From NCBI GenBank assembly GCA_964383855.1, contig CAYLIP010000023.1:1-37746 (forward strand): a stretch of DNA of 37,746 nt, written 5' to 3'. The notes beneath the pieces are model-generated. The model saw only the letters and a list, made by a program, of their open reading frames with translations. It did no database searches and was not told where the DNA came from. Within the stretch, counting starts at the first letter, position 1. Each line of letters begins with the position of its first letter. A program made the translations under genes and the position numbers. Below, piece by piece: positions 1 through 6,876 of this stretch. This stretch comes from CAZHAC01 sp964383855. GTDB taxonomy: Bacteria > Chloroflexota > Dormibacteria > Dormibacterales > Dormibacteraceae.

Positions 1-2
1 GC

Positions 3-938
3 ATGGACCAGTGCCCGGTCTTCATCGAGCACGTGCCCAAGATCATCGACATGCGCCGCGCGCTGGTCCTGGACGAATCCCGCATGCCCCGGCAGGCCGA
101 GTCGGCGCTCCGCAACATCGAGAACGTCGCCAACCCCTATGGGCTGCCCCAGAACGCCCGCGCCGAGTGGGCCGCCCAGCTCGGCGTGCCCCTCGCATCC
201 GACAATCCGGGCGCCGAATACATCTACTGGATGGGCTGCGCGGCCTCCTTCGACGACCGCGCGCGCACGATTTCGACCAACCTGGTCAAGATCCTCCGGG
301 CCGCCAAGGTCGACTTCGCCATCCTGGGATCGGAGGAGAAGTGCACAGGCGACCCCGCCCGCCGGATCGGCAACGAGTACCTGTTCCAGGAGCGTGCCAA
401 GGAGAACGTGGAGACCCTCAACCGGCACTCCGCCCGGAAGGTGATCGCGTCCTGCCCGCATTGCTTCAACACCATCGCCAACGAGTACCCCGACTTCGGG
501 GGCAACTACGAGGTGATCCATCACACGCAGCTGATCGACCAGCTCCTGAAGGACGGCCGCATCAAGCTAACCAAGCCGCTTGAGGCCACCCTCACGTACC
601 ACGACTCCTGCTACCTCGGCCGGTGGAACGACGTTTTCGCGCCGCCCCGCGACATCCTGGAGCGCATCCCCGGCCTGAAGCTGGTCGAGATGGCCGCGCA
701 TGGCTCGGAGGGCATGTGCTGCGGCGCCGGTGGAGGCCGGATGTGGATGGAGGAGTCGAAACCGCGCGTCAACCACGCTCGCGTCCAGCAGGCCGCCGCC
801 ACCGAGGCGTCCAGGGTGGCCACGGCGTGCCCCTTCTGCCTGGCCATGTTCGACGAGGGCATCGCCGGTCAGCAGCTCGGCGACCGGCTCACCGTCGACG
901 ACATCGCGGTCTACGTGGCCGCGGCCCTGCCCGACTGA
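3..938 (+). CDS. (Fe-S)-binding CCG-domain oxidoreductase, 5' truncated
   Basis: This is the C-terminal part of an HdrD/GlpC-like iron-sulfur oxidoreductase; the gene starts before the window. The first residues (MDQCPVFIEHVPKIIDMRR) look like the end of a ferredoxin-type 4Fe-4S motif, with the earlier cysteines off the edge. Two CCG-type cysteine clusters follow: one with SCPHCFNT near residue 150, the other with the HDSCYLGR and GMCCGAGGGR segments near residues 200-245. In the family these clusters hold Fe-S centres passing electrons between a flavoprotein and quinone or heterodisulfide. The closest look is the large membrane-associated Fe-S reductase found near electron-transfer flavoprotein genes. 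The electron donor cannot be named because the upstream context is missing. Confidence 0.85.
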   Translation: MDQCPVFIEHVPKIIDMRRALVLDESRMPRQAESALRNIENVANPYGLPQNARAEWAAQLGVPLASDNPGAEYIYWMGCAASFDDRARTISTNLVKILRAAKVDFAILGSEEKCTGDPARRIGNEYLFQERAKENVETLNRHSARKVIASCPHCFNTIANEYPDFGGNYEVIHHTQLIDQLLKDGRIKLTKPLEATLTYHDSCYLGRWNDVFAPPRDILERIPGLKLVEMAAHGSEGMCCGAGGGRMWMEESKPRVNHARVQQAAATEASRVATACPFCLAMFDEGIAGQQLGDRLTVDDIAVYVAAALPD

Positions 939-960
939 GCCCGGGCGCCGACCTCATTTC

Positions 961-976
961 AGGGCCGATCGGCCCT
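961..976. repeat. Perfect 16-bp palindrome after the Fe-S protein gene
   Basis: AGGGCCGATCGGCCCT is its own reverse complement and lies 22 bp after the stop of the Fe-S protein gene. As RNA it can form a 6-bp stem with a GATC loop, but no T-run follows, so it is a weak terminator candidate. It could also be an operator site. It sits just upstream of the predicted promoter of the next small ORF. Confidence 0.35.
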
Positions 977-999
977 GTCCGCCGCTCGCCGCTGCCGGA

Positions 1000-1005
1000 T
1001 AAGGT
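1000..1005 (+). promoter_or_regulatory. Predicted -10 box (TAAGGT) of a leaderless small ORF
   Basis: TAAGGT ends 7 nt before the ATG at 1013. The same TAnnnT plus 5-7 nt spacing precedes pstS, cydA and others here, so transcription would begin at or next to the start codon. Confidence 0.4.
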
Positions 1006-1012
1006 GTGGGGC

Positions 1013-1165
1013 ATGCAGGAAGCCGCTGCGCTCATCGATCCGACCAATGACGACGCCGCCTGCCGCGAGCTCTTCGCCGCCGCGGTCGTCGCCGACAGGG
1101 AACTCGATCAGGAGCTCATCGAGCTGATGGCCGTCGTCGCGCCGGGGACGCCGCCCGGGCGGTAG
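1013..1165 (+). CDS. Small hypothetical protein, 50 aa
   Basis: This short acidic ORF encodes 50 residues (starts MQEAAALIDPTNDDAACREL, ends GTPPGR). I recognise no domain. The middle is predicted helical and alanine/leucine/glutamate rich. Codon third positions are mostly G or C, as in neighbouring real genes, and a TAAGGT -10-like box ends 7 nt before its ATG, the leaderless arrangement seen elsewhere in this window. It converges on the phosphatase gene, with 15 bp between the stops. It may be real, but with no recognisable family the call rests on codon use and promoter position only. Confidence 0.4.
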   Translation: MQEAAALIDPTNDDAACRELFAAAVVADRELDQELIELMAVVAPGTPPGR

Positions 1166-1180
1166 GAAGCGGGCCTGGAC

Positions 1181-1948
1181 TCAGGCCGCCCGTTCCGGGG
1201 TGACCGGCTGCACCAGCAGCAGCCGCAGCGCGGCCACCTCGTCGGCGGTCAGGCCGGCAGCCCGCAGGTAGCCCGGTGCGCCCCCGTGCCGCGCCTCCAG
1301 GCCGGCCAGGGTGACCAGCATCGACTCCCGGGTCGGCACGAACGTCCGCATCGAGGCGAGCGTACGCTCCTCCTCGCTGCGCGCGCGGGTCGCCCAGTAC
1401 GCGAACAGCGGCTCCAGGTTGAGCCGGCTGCGGGCGTGGTCGACCGCGATCGCCTCCGGCTCGACGCCGGCGTTGGCCAGCAGCAGCGCCGCCAGCAGGC
1501 CGGTGCGGTCCTTGCCGGCCCGGCAGTGCACGAGCACGCCGCCGCCCGCCGAGAGATCGAGCAGGTTGAGAAGCGCCTCGGCGATCTGCTCAGAGCGCGT
1601 GTCGAGCAGGAACCGCATGAGGTCCTCGCTCCTGTGCATCTCCCGCACCCGGAGCATCGACTCCCGGTCGAGGATCGGGAACCGCCGGTAGCCGCGCCCG
1701 GCCGCCAGCGGCGTCGGCTCCTCGGCCGCCTCCTCGTCGGAGCGGAGGTCCAGGCACCCGGTGACGCCGTGATCCTCAAGCTGGCGGCGGCCAGCATCCG
1801 TCAGCAGGGTCGGTACCTCGCTGCGAACCACGGCGCCGAAGCGGGTGAAACCGCCGGCGGCCTGGTGACCGCCGAGGTCGCGCGCGTTGTGGAGGCCCTC
1901 CCAGAGCAGGCGCCGGCCGGCTTCGGGCTGGGCGGTGATCGCCGTCAC
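1181..1948 (-). CDS. Tyrosine/dual-specificity phosphatase, Y_phosphatase3 (PtpB-like) family
   Basis: A 255-aa cytoplasmic phosphatase. The P-loop HCRAGKDRTG supplies the nucleophilic cysteine and the phosphate-binding arginine. Near the N-terminus the NARDLGG motif, typical of Y_phosphatase3/PtpB-like enzymes, is present. Family members remove phosphate from phosphotyrosine, phosphoserine or phosphoinositides; the substrate here is unknown. The GTG at 1948 is the start that leaves a normal N-terminus before NARDLGG; no strong ribosome-binding site is seen. It lies 47 bp after the alpha/beta hydrolase stop and is probably the last gene of the GH31-PHP-GT4-hydrolase unit, since no promoter is visible in that gap. 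Confidence 0.85.
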   Translation of the reverse strand: MTAITAQPEAGRRLLWEGLHNARDLGGHQAAGGFTRFGAVVRSEVPTLLTDAGRRQLEDHGVTGCLDLRSDEEAAEEPTPLAAGRGYRRFPILDRESMLRVREMHRSEDLMRFLLDTRSEQIAEALLNLLDLSAGGGVLVHCRAGKDRTGLLAALLLANAGVEPEAIAVDHARSRLNLEPLFAYWATRARSEEERTLASMRTFVPTRESMLVTLAGLEARHGGAPGYLRAAGLTADEVAALRLLLVQPVTPERAA

Positions 1949-1995
1949 AGGTCGGAGGGTGGCACGGCGCCAGCGAAAGGGAGGTAACGGCAGCG

Positions 1996-2874
1996 CTAAC
2001 TCTTGGCTGCCGCTGCCAACTCGAGGAAGGCCTGCAGAGTGCGGGCAACGGCCTCCTCCGGGAGGTCGTGGCCGGTCTCCTCCAGGACCAGCAGCCGCGA
2101 GCCCGGAATGGCGGCGCTGGCGGCCACCCCCGCCTCCAGCGGGACCAGGGGATCGCGGTCTCCGTGCACGAACAGGGCCGGCGCCCCGATCAGCCTCAGG
2201 TCGGCGAGGCGGTTCGGCGTCGCCAGCACGGCGACCGCCTGCCGCATGGTCCCCGCCGGCGTGTGGGCACGCCGGATCTGCTCCTCGGCCCGCCGGCGGG
2301 CGAGCGCCGCGTCGAACCGCTCGCTGGCCGCCAGCACCCGGCGAAGCTCGACGGCGGCCGCGAGCCGGCCCTCGGCGTCCGTGGGAGGGGTCCGCAGCAT
2401 CACGTCGACAACCTCCGGCGCGGGCGGATGGGCCGGCCGTCCGGCCGGACCCGACATCAGGCAGGTCAGGGTCAGGACGCGCTCGGGTCGGTTCAGCGCC
2501 AGCAGCTGAGCGACCATGCCTCCCATCGAGATGCCGACCACGTGCGCCTGCTCGGCTCCGGCGGCGTCCAGCACGGCGGCCGCGTCGTCGGCCAGGTCGT
2601 CCAGCGTGTACGGGGCTGGATGGGTGCCGAAGAGCGCTCCCAGCACGTCCGGGATACCCGCCGAGTCGAGCTGCGTGGAGAGTCCGGAATCGCGGTTGTC
2701 GAAGCGGATCACGCGCAGCCCCTGCGCGGCCAGGGCCTCGCAGAAGCCGGCGTCCCAGCTGATCAGCTGGCCGCCGAGGCCCGCCACCAGAAGGACGTGC
2801 GGCCCACGATCCCCGATCACCTCGAACTCGAGCTCGATCGTCGGGTCGCCCTGGCCGGCCCGGGCGCGGGCCAG
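1996..2874 (-). CDS. Alpha/beta hydrolase (RdmC-like)
   Basis: An alpha/beta-fold hydrolase. The nucleophile elbow is GISMGG, the acid is probably the Asp in HGDRDPLVP, and the catalytic His is in EETGHDLP. The IRFDNRDSGLST stretch after the oxyanion region resembles RdmC/aclacinomycin methylesterase-like proteins, so an ester substrate is plausible, but the reaction is not known. The start is unusual. The first ATG/GTG/TTG-type codon is GTG at 2820, but the preceding in-frame residues (TIELEFEVIG) look like the family's first beta-strand. The only earlier start-like codon is CTG at 2874, touching the TAG stop of the glycosyltransferase, which is in the same frame. I give the CTG extent. Confidence 0.82.
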   Translation of the reverse strand: MARARAGQGDPTIELEFEVIGDRGPHVLLVAGLGGQLISWDAGFCEALAAQGLRVIRFDNRDSGLSTQLDSAGIPDVLGALFGTHPAPYTLDDLADDAAAVLDAAGAEQAHVVGISMGGMVAQLLALNRPERVLTLTCLMSGPAGRPAHPPAPEVVDVMLRTPPTDAEGRLAAAVELRRVLAASERFDAALARRRAEEQIRRAHTPAGTMRQAVAVLATPNRLADLRLIGAPALFVHGDRDPLVPLEAGVAASAAIPGSRLLVLEETGHDLPEEAVARTLQAFLELAAAAKS

Positions 2875-4008
2875 CTAAGCGGCCCTGGGTTCGGCTGGGG
2901 CGATCACCCCCATATAGTGCCTGCGCAGGTCGGCGGCGGCGGCCTGCCAGGTCCAGGCGTCCGCGAAGCGGCGCGCCCGCACGCGCAACAGCTCGAGCTC
3001 GAAGTGGTCGTCGAGCAGCCGCCGCACCAGCCGCGCCGCCGCCGCGGTGTCGCCCGGCGCGAAGACGAAGCCGTTGCTGCCGTGCTCGACGAGGGTGAGC
3101 AGGCCGCCGGCGGCGGCCGCCACCACCGGCGTGCCCGCCGCCATCGCCTCCAGCGCGACCAGGCCCAGGGTCTCGGTCGCGGAGGGGAAGACGAGCACGT
3201 CGGCGCTGGCCAGCGCCGAGGCCAGCTCGGTGCCGCTCAGGTACCCGGCGAAGGTCACCGGGCGCTCGCGCAGCGAGCTTTCCAGCCACGCGCGCTGGGG
3301 CCCGTCGCCGACCACCGCCAGGTGCGCCCCGGGAATGCCATCCATGATCCGGCCCAGCTGTCCGACCGACTTCTCGGCGCTGATCCGTCCGCAGTAGAGC
3401 ACCAGCGGCCGCTCCGGCCGGCCGCCGGTCAGCCGGCTGCGCATCTGGGCCGATTCGCGGCGGGGATGGAAGAGCTCGCCGTCGACGCCGCCTCGCCACC
3501 CCTCGACCACGCGCTCGAATCCGCGGCGGCGCAGCTCCGCCGCCAGCGGAGTCGAGATGGCGAGGTTGACGGCCGCCTGGTTGTGCACTTTGCGCAGGAG
3601 CTCCCAGGCCACGTCCTGCAGCGCTGCCAGCCCGTAGTGGCCGAGGTAGCGGGGGAGATGAGTGTGGAAGGAGGCCACCACCGGCAGGCCGGCCGAGCGC
3701 GCGTAGAGGAGGGCGCCGGCGCCGAGCAGCACCGGGTTGACCACGTGCACGACGTCGGGCTTGAAGCGGACCAGCGCGTCGCGCAGCGCGGGGCGCGGAA
3801 GGCCGATCGAGAGCTCTGGGTAGTGGGGGAGAGGAAGGCTCGGCACGCGAACGACCTCGGCCGCCTCCCATTCGGCGGGAGCGGCGGATGGGGCCACCAC
3901 CATCACCTCGTCGCCGCTCGCGCGGAGCTCGCGGAGGGTGTGGCCGAGGCGGGTGACGATGCCGTTGACGTTGGGCGGAGCCGTCTCGGTGACGATCGCG
4001 ATCCTCAC
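2875..4008 (-). CDS. GT4 family glycosyltransferase (MgtA/SqdX-like)
   Basis: A 377-aa GT-B retaining glycosyltransferase. The N-terminal domain begins RIAIVTETAPPNVNGI, followed by the FHTHLPRYLGHYG segment. The C-terminal nucleotide-sugar domain has LYCGRISAEKSV, and the donor-binding E-x7-E region is ETLGLVALEAMAAGTPVV. The closest look is to enzymes putting sugars on lipids (mannosyl- or sulfoquinovosyl-diacylglycerol type) or on GDP-mannose-dependent acceptors. The GTG at 4008 has a GGAGG site 7 nt upstream (4016-4020), and its first bases overlap the TGA of the PHP gene (GTGA), which implies translational coupling. In many bacteria such GT4 enzymes replace phospholipids with glycolipids during phosphate starvation, which would fit the context; substrate is inference. 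Confidence 0.88.
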   Translation of the reverse strand: MRIAIVTETAPPNVNGIVTRLGHTLRELRASGDEVMVVAPSAAPAEWEAAEVVRVPSLPLPHYPELSIGLPRPALRDALVRFKPDVVHVVNPVLLGAGALLYARSAGLPVVASFHTHLPRYLGHYGLAALQDVAWELLRKVHNQAAVNLAISTPLAAELRRRGFERVVEGWRGGVDGELFHPRRESAQMRSRLTGGRPERPLVLYCGRISAEKSVGQLGRIMDGIPGAHLAVVGDGPQRAWLESSLRERPVTFAGYLSGTELASALASADVLVFPSATETLGLVALEAMAAGTPVVAAAAGGLLTLVEHGSNGFVFAPGDTAAAARLVRRLLDDHFELELLRVRARRFADAWTWQAAAADLRRHYMGVIAPAEPRAA

Positions 4009-4715
4009 GAGGCCGCCTCCACCGCGCGCAGCTTGCCGAGGCTCCACATGGCGTACCCGGTCAGGGCGCCGACCGCGATCGGGCCGCTCGAGGGCTGCGT
4101 GGCGGCCTGCAGCAGGGCGTACCGCAGCTCGGCCGCCGAGGAGCCCTCGAACGCGGTCCGCGCCCAGCCGACGGCGTCGCGGACGTGAGCGTCGCTTCCC
4201 CCGGTCTGGGCCAGGCTGCTGCCGGCCGCCAGGCGAGCCGCCCGGCGGTTGGCCACGATCATGCTCGGGGTGAACCCGCCGTTCAGCACCTCGATGCCGT
4301 CGAAGGGGAGCGCCCGGGCCAGCGAGCCCACCCCGTAGCTGAAACCGGCGGCGGGGTTGTGGCGCCAGAAGGGATGGGCCGCAATCGCCATCCCGCCCTG
4401 CTCGTGGATCGCCTCCACGGTCTCGCCGGCGGGTAGCCCGGGCGGGACGAGCTCGGTTATGAAAAGGGCCAGGATGTGCCCGTCCCGGCTGGACACCTCC
4501 TCGCCGATGATCACCTCCGGACCGCCGGCCATGGCGCTGTACTCGAAGGCCTCCTCGGCGCCGCGGATCTCGTCGTGGTCGGTGATGGCGATCACGACCA
4601 GCCAGGGAAGGCTGCGCGCCCGGTCGATCACCTCGCGCGGGGTGTGCCTGCCATCGCTGAAGCAGGTGTGGACGTGGAGGTCGGCGTAACCGGCTGGCCG
4701 TGTCGCTCGCTGCAT
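4005..4715 (-). CDS. PHP-domain metal-dependent phosphoesterase
   Basis: A 236-aa PHP-domain protein similar to the stand-alone TrpH/YciV type. Metal-binding motifs appear in order: DLHVHTCFSDG near the N-terminus, AITDHDE, the GEEVSS glutamate, AAHPF, and GSDAH near the C-terminus. Relatives hydrolyse nucleoside 3',5'-bisphosphates or short oligonucleotides from the 5' end; the substrate here is unproven. The ATG at 4715 has a GGAGG-like site about 9 nt upstream. It lies 118 bp after the GH31 stop. A TTAACC-N9-TAAGTA element about 4761-4796 on the minus strand might be a weak extra promoter. It overlaps the downstream glycosyltransferase by 4 bp. Confidence 0.87.
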   Translation of the reverse strand: MQRATRPAGYADLHVHTCFSDGRHTPREVIDRARSLPWLVVIAITDHDEIRGAEEAFEYSAMAGGPEVIIGEEVSSRDGHILALFITELVPPGLPAGETVEAIHEQGGMAIAAHPFWRHNPAAGFSYGVGSLARALPFDGIEVLNGGFTPSMIVANRRAARLAAGSSLAQTGGSDAHVRDAVGWARTAFEGSSAAELRYALLQAATQPSSGPIAVGALTGYAMWSLGKLRAVEAAS

Positions 4716-4833
4716 CGGACGGTTCCTCCCTTCCCGGCGCCAGACTTGGGTGCCTGGCTACCTTTCACCTCCTACTTACCGGCTGCGGGTTAATGCACCG
4801 GAATCGGTCGTCGAAGGGTTGGCGCAGGGCGCG

Positions 4834-6810
4834 TTAAGGCTTGGGTTCGGGGATGCCCGTCGAGCCCTCCCTGACAAAGATCGGGATCTCCTCCAGCGGG
4901 GCGGCGACCCTGACCCGCGTCGGGCCGCGCCGGATTTGCGAACCGCCCAGCCGCCGCCAGCTTCCCTGCGGCAGATAGACGTGGCGCGAGCGGGCGCCCG
5001 CCTCCAGCACCGGCGCCACGAGCAGGGCCGGACCGAGCATGTACTGGTCGTCGATGACCCGCGCCCGCTTGTCCTCGGGGTGCGTCAGGCAGTGATGCCG
5101 CATCAGCGGCATGCCGGTCTCGGCGTATTCGCGAGCCGCCTCCAGCAGGTAGGGCGTCAGGGCGACGTGAAAGCGGGCCCAGCGCCGCCAGTGGGGGAGC
5201 ACCTCCTCGTCCCAGACCTGCGGCCGCGCTCGGGGCGGGATGGCGATGCCCTCGGCCTTGGTCCGCATCAGCGGGCAGAGGGCGCCGAACTGGATCCAGC
5301 GAACCAGGAGCTCGAGGTCGAGCTCCTCTTCTCCGAGCGTGAAGAAGCCGCCGATGTCGGACCCCCAGAGGGCGATGCCCGAGAGGCCCGCGGAGAGGCC
5401 CTCGATGAGCGCGCTGGCGAGTCCGTCGAAGCCCCAGCCTGTGGTGGGATCGCCGCCCCAGACCAGGGGCAGGTGCGCGGCCGCCCCGGTCCAGCCCGAG
5501 CGCCCGAAGCGCGCCAGCGGACGGCCGGCGGCCTCGGCGGCCTGCGCCGCCGACCGGTGGTAGGTGACCGGGTAGAGGTTGTGCGTCAACTCGCCGGGCT
5601 CGCCGCCGGCGCTCACACTGTCGGGGGGCGTGTATTCGCCGAAGTCCTCCATCCAGCCGGAGTGGCCGTCCTCCACCGCCTCGCGGATGACCCGTTCGAG
5701 GATCGCCCGGCCCGCCTCGGTGGCGAAATCGAGCTGGCCCTCGGTGGTCAGAGGTGGCTGCCGGCCGCCGATGTAGGCGGGGAAGACGTAGGGCGAGCCG
5801 TCGGCCCGGCGCTGGAAGGCGCCCTCGGCCGCCGCCTCGGCGTAGACGGCGGCGTAGTCCTCGCTCAGGAAGGGGTTCAGGTAGGTCAGCGAGGGCAGGC
5901 CCAGCGAAGAGAAGAGCCGGGTGCGCGCGCGCTCGGCGTCCCGACGGCCCTCGTGCGCACCGCCGGGCAGGCGGCGCATGTGCGTCTCCACCGCCGCCAG
6001 GGGCGCGCCGCCGGACCGCAGACGCTCGAGGATCTCCCGCTCGCGCTCCAGGGGCACAAGATCCTGGTGGCCGGTCTGCACCCAGGGCCCGAGGAACCAG
6101 GGTTCGGCGGGCTGCGGCTGCCGCCCGGTGGCGGCGGTGAACAGCTCGAGCAGCTCGGCCGGCGACCCCGGTCCGAACACCCGCAGTCGGAGCCGCGGCG
6201 CCAGCACCCCGATCGCCCATGATCGGCGGCGGCCGGGGAGGGCGAACCAGCTCAGCTCGGAGTTCTCGACCAGGAGCGCGTACCCGGCCGAGCTGATGAC
6301 CCAGGGCACCGGGAAGTAGGTGGCGTCGCGCCGGCGCCGGAGCGCCCAGCGGGGGGTGATCGCCGAGAGCAGCGGGTACTCCGCCAGCTGGTACGGTCCC
6401 TCGCCGACCCAGTTCTCGACCGTGCCCTCCCTGCGGGTGGCCAGGTCGGAGCGCTCGCCGAAGCCCCAGTAGCGCTCGCGCGCTCGGGCGGCCAGGAAGA
6501 CGACCAGGCCCCGGGCCCCCTGGCTGCTGACCTCTATTCGCAGCGAGTGATCGCCGGCCGGCTCCCAGGTCACCTCGGCCCCGGGCAGCGGCACCAGCGC
6601 TGAGCGTGGGATCACCTCCTCGATCCAGCCCTCGCCTTCCGGTTCGAGGAGCGCGGGATGCGGAGTGCCCTCGGCCACCGCCATCAGGGCGCCCGCGCGC
6701 GCCGTCTGCAGCAGCTCCCGGCCGCCGTCCAGCACGGCGATCTGCAGCGGGCGGTCGGTGATCCGGGCCGTCAGCCACGCGGCCCGGGCGCCGGCGTGCC
6801 GGAGGCCCAT
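4834..6810 (-). CDS. Glycoside hydrolase family 31 (alpha-glucosidase-like)
   Basis: A 658-aa GH31 enzyme without a signal peptide, so probably cytoplasmic. The N-terminal beta-sandwich carries the RYWGFGERSD and VENWVGEGPYQ segments. In the barrel, WMEDFGEYTPPD gives the likely nucleophile D389, and WGGDPTTGW gives the likely acid/base D454. WGSDIGGFF and LMRTKAEG are further GH31 markers. Substrate (alpha-glucoside, alpha-xyloside or sulfoquinovoside) cannot be read from these motifs; I do not see a clear sulfoquinovosidase signature. The ATG at 6810 lies 7 nt after a TAGGGT -10 box, with three 11-bp-spaced Pho-type repeats further upstream, so the gene is probably leaderless and induced by phosphate limitation. 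It heads the PHP-GT4-hydrolase-phosphatase series. Confidence 0.88.
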   Translation of the reverse strand: MGLRHAGARAAWLTARITDRPLQIAVLDGGRELLQTARAGALMAVAEGTPHPALLEPEGEGWIEEVIPRSALVPLPGAEVTWEPAGDHSLRIEVSSQGARGLVVFLAARARERYWGFGERSDLATRREGTVENWVGEGPYQLAEYPLLSAITPRWALRRRRDATYFPVPWVISSAGYALLVENSELSWFALPGRRRSWAIGVLAPRLRLRVFGPGSPAELLELFTAATGRQPQPAEPWFLGPWVQTGHQDLVPLEREREILERLRSGGAPLAAVETHMRRLPGGAHEGRRDAERARTRLFSSLGLPSLTYLNPFLSEDYAAVYAEAAAEGAFQRRADGSPYVFPAYIGGRQPPLTTEGQLDFATEAGRAILERVIREAVEDGHSGWMEDFGEYTPPDSVSAGGEPGELTHNLYPVTYHRSAAQAAEAAGRPLARFGRSGWTGAAAHLPLVWGGDPTTGWGFDGLASALIEGLSAGLSGIALWGSDIGGFFTLGEEELDLELLVRWIQFGALCPLMRTKAEGIAIPPRARPQVWDEEVLPHWRRWARFHVALTPYLLEAAREYAETGMPLMRHHCLTHPEDKRARVIDDQYMLGPALLVAPVLEAGARSRHVYLPQGSWRRLGGSQIRRGPTRVRVAAPLEEIPIFVREGSTGIPEPKP

Positions 6811-6817
6811 CCCGCCG

Positions 6818-6861
6818 ACCCTAAGGGGCCTCCCGTGAAGCGGCGGTTATCGTGCGGTTAA
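6818..6861 (-). promoter_or_regulatory. Predicted Pho-box promoter of the GH31 gene
   Basis: On the minus strand: TTAACC (6861-6856), ATAACC (6850-6845) and TTCACG (6839-6834) at an exact 11-bp period, then 10 bp, then a TAGGGT -10 box (6823-6818), then 7 nt to the ATG. The 11-bp direct repeat is the known geometry of PhoB/PhoP operators. The layout matches the pstB promoter in this window repeat for repeat. Confidence 0.65.
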
Positions 6862-6876
6862 CCGGCTGAGGCAGGC

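Noticed and set aside
1181..3871. Single 896-aa minus-strand frame
   Set aside because: Only the last 255 residues are a real protein (phosphatase). The upstream part is Arg/Gly/Ala/Pro-rich shadow sequence antisense or out of frame to the hydrolase and glycosyltransferase.
4761..4796. TTAACC element before the PHP gene
   Set aside because: There is no second repeat at 11 bp and the -10-like TAAGTA is a poor match, so it is not counted as a Pho box.
4750..6222. 490-aa plus-strand frame opposite the GH31 gene
   Set aside because: Antisense shadow; GH31 has all catalytic motifs on the other strand.
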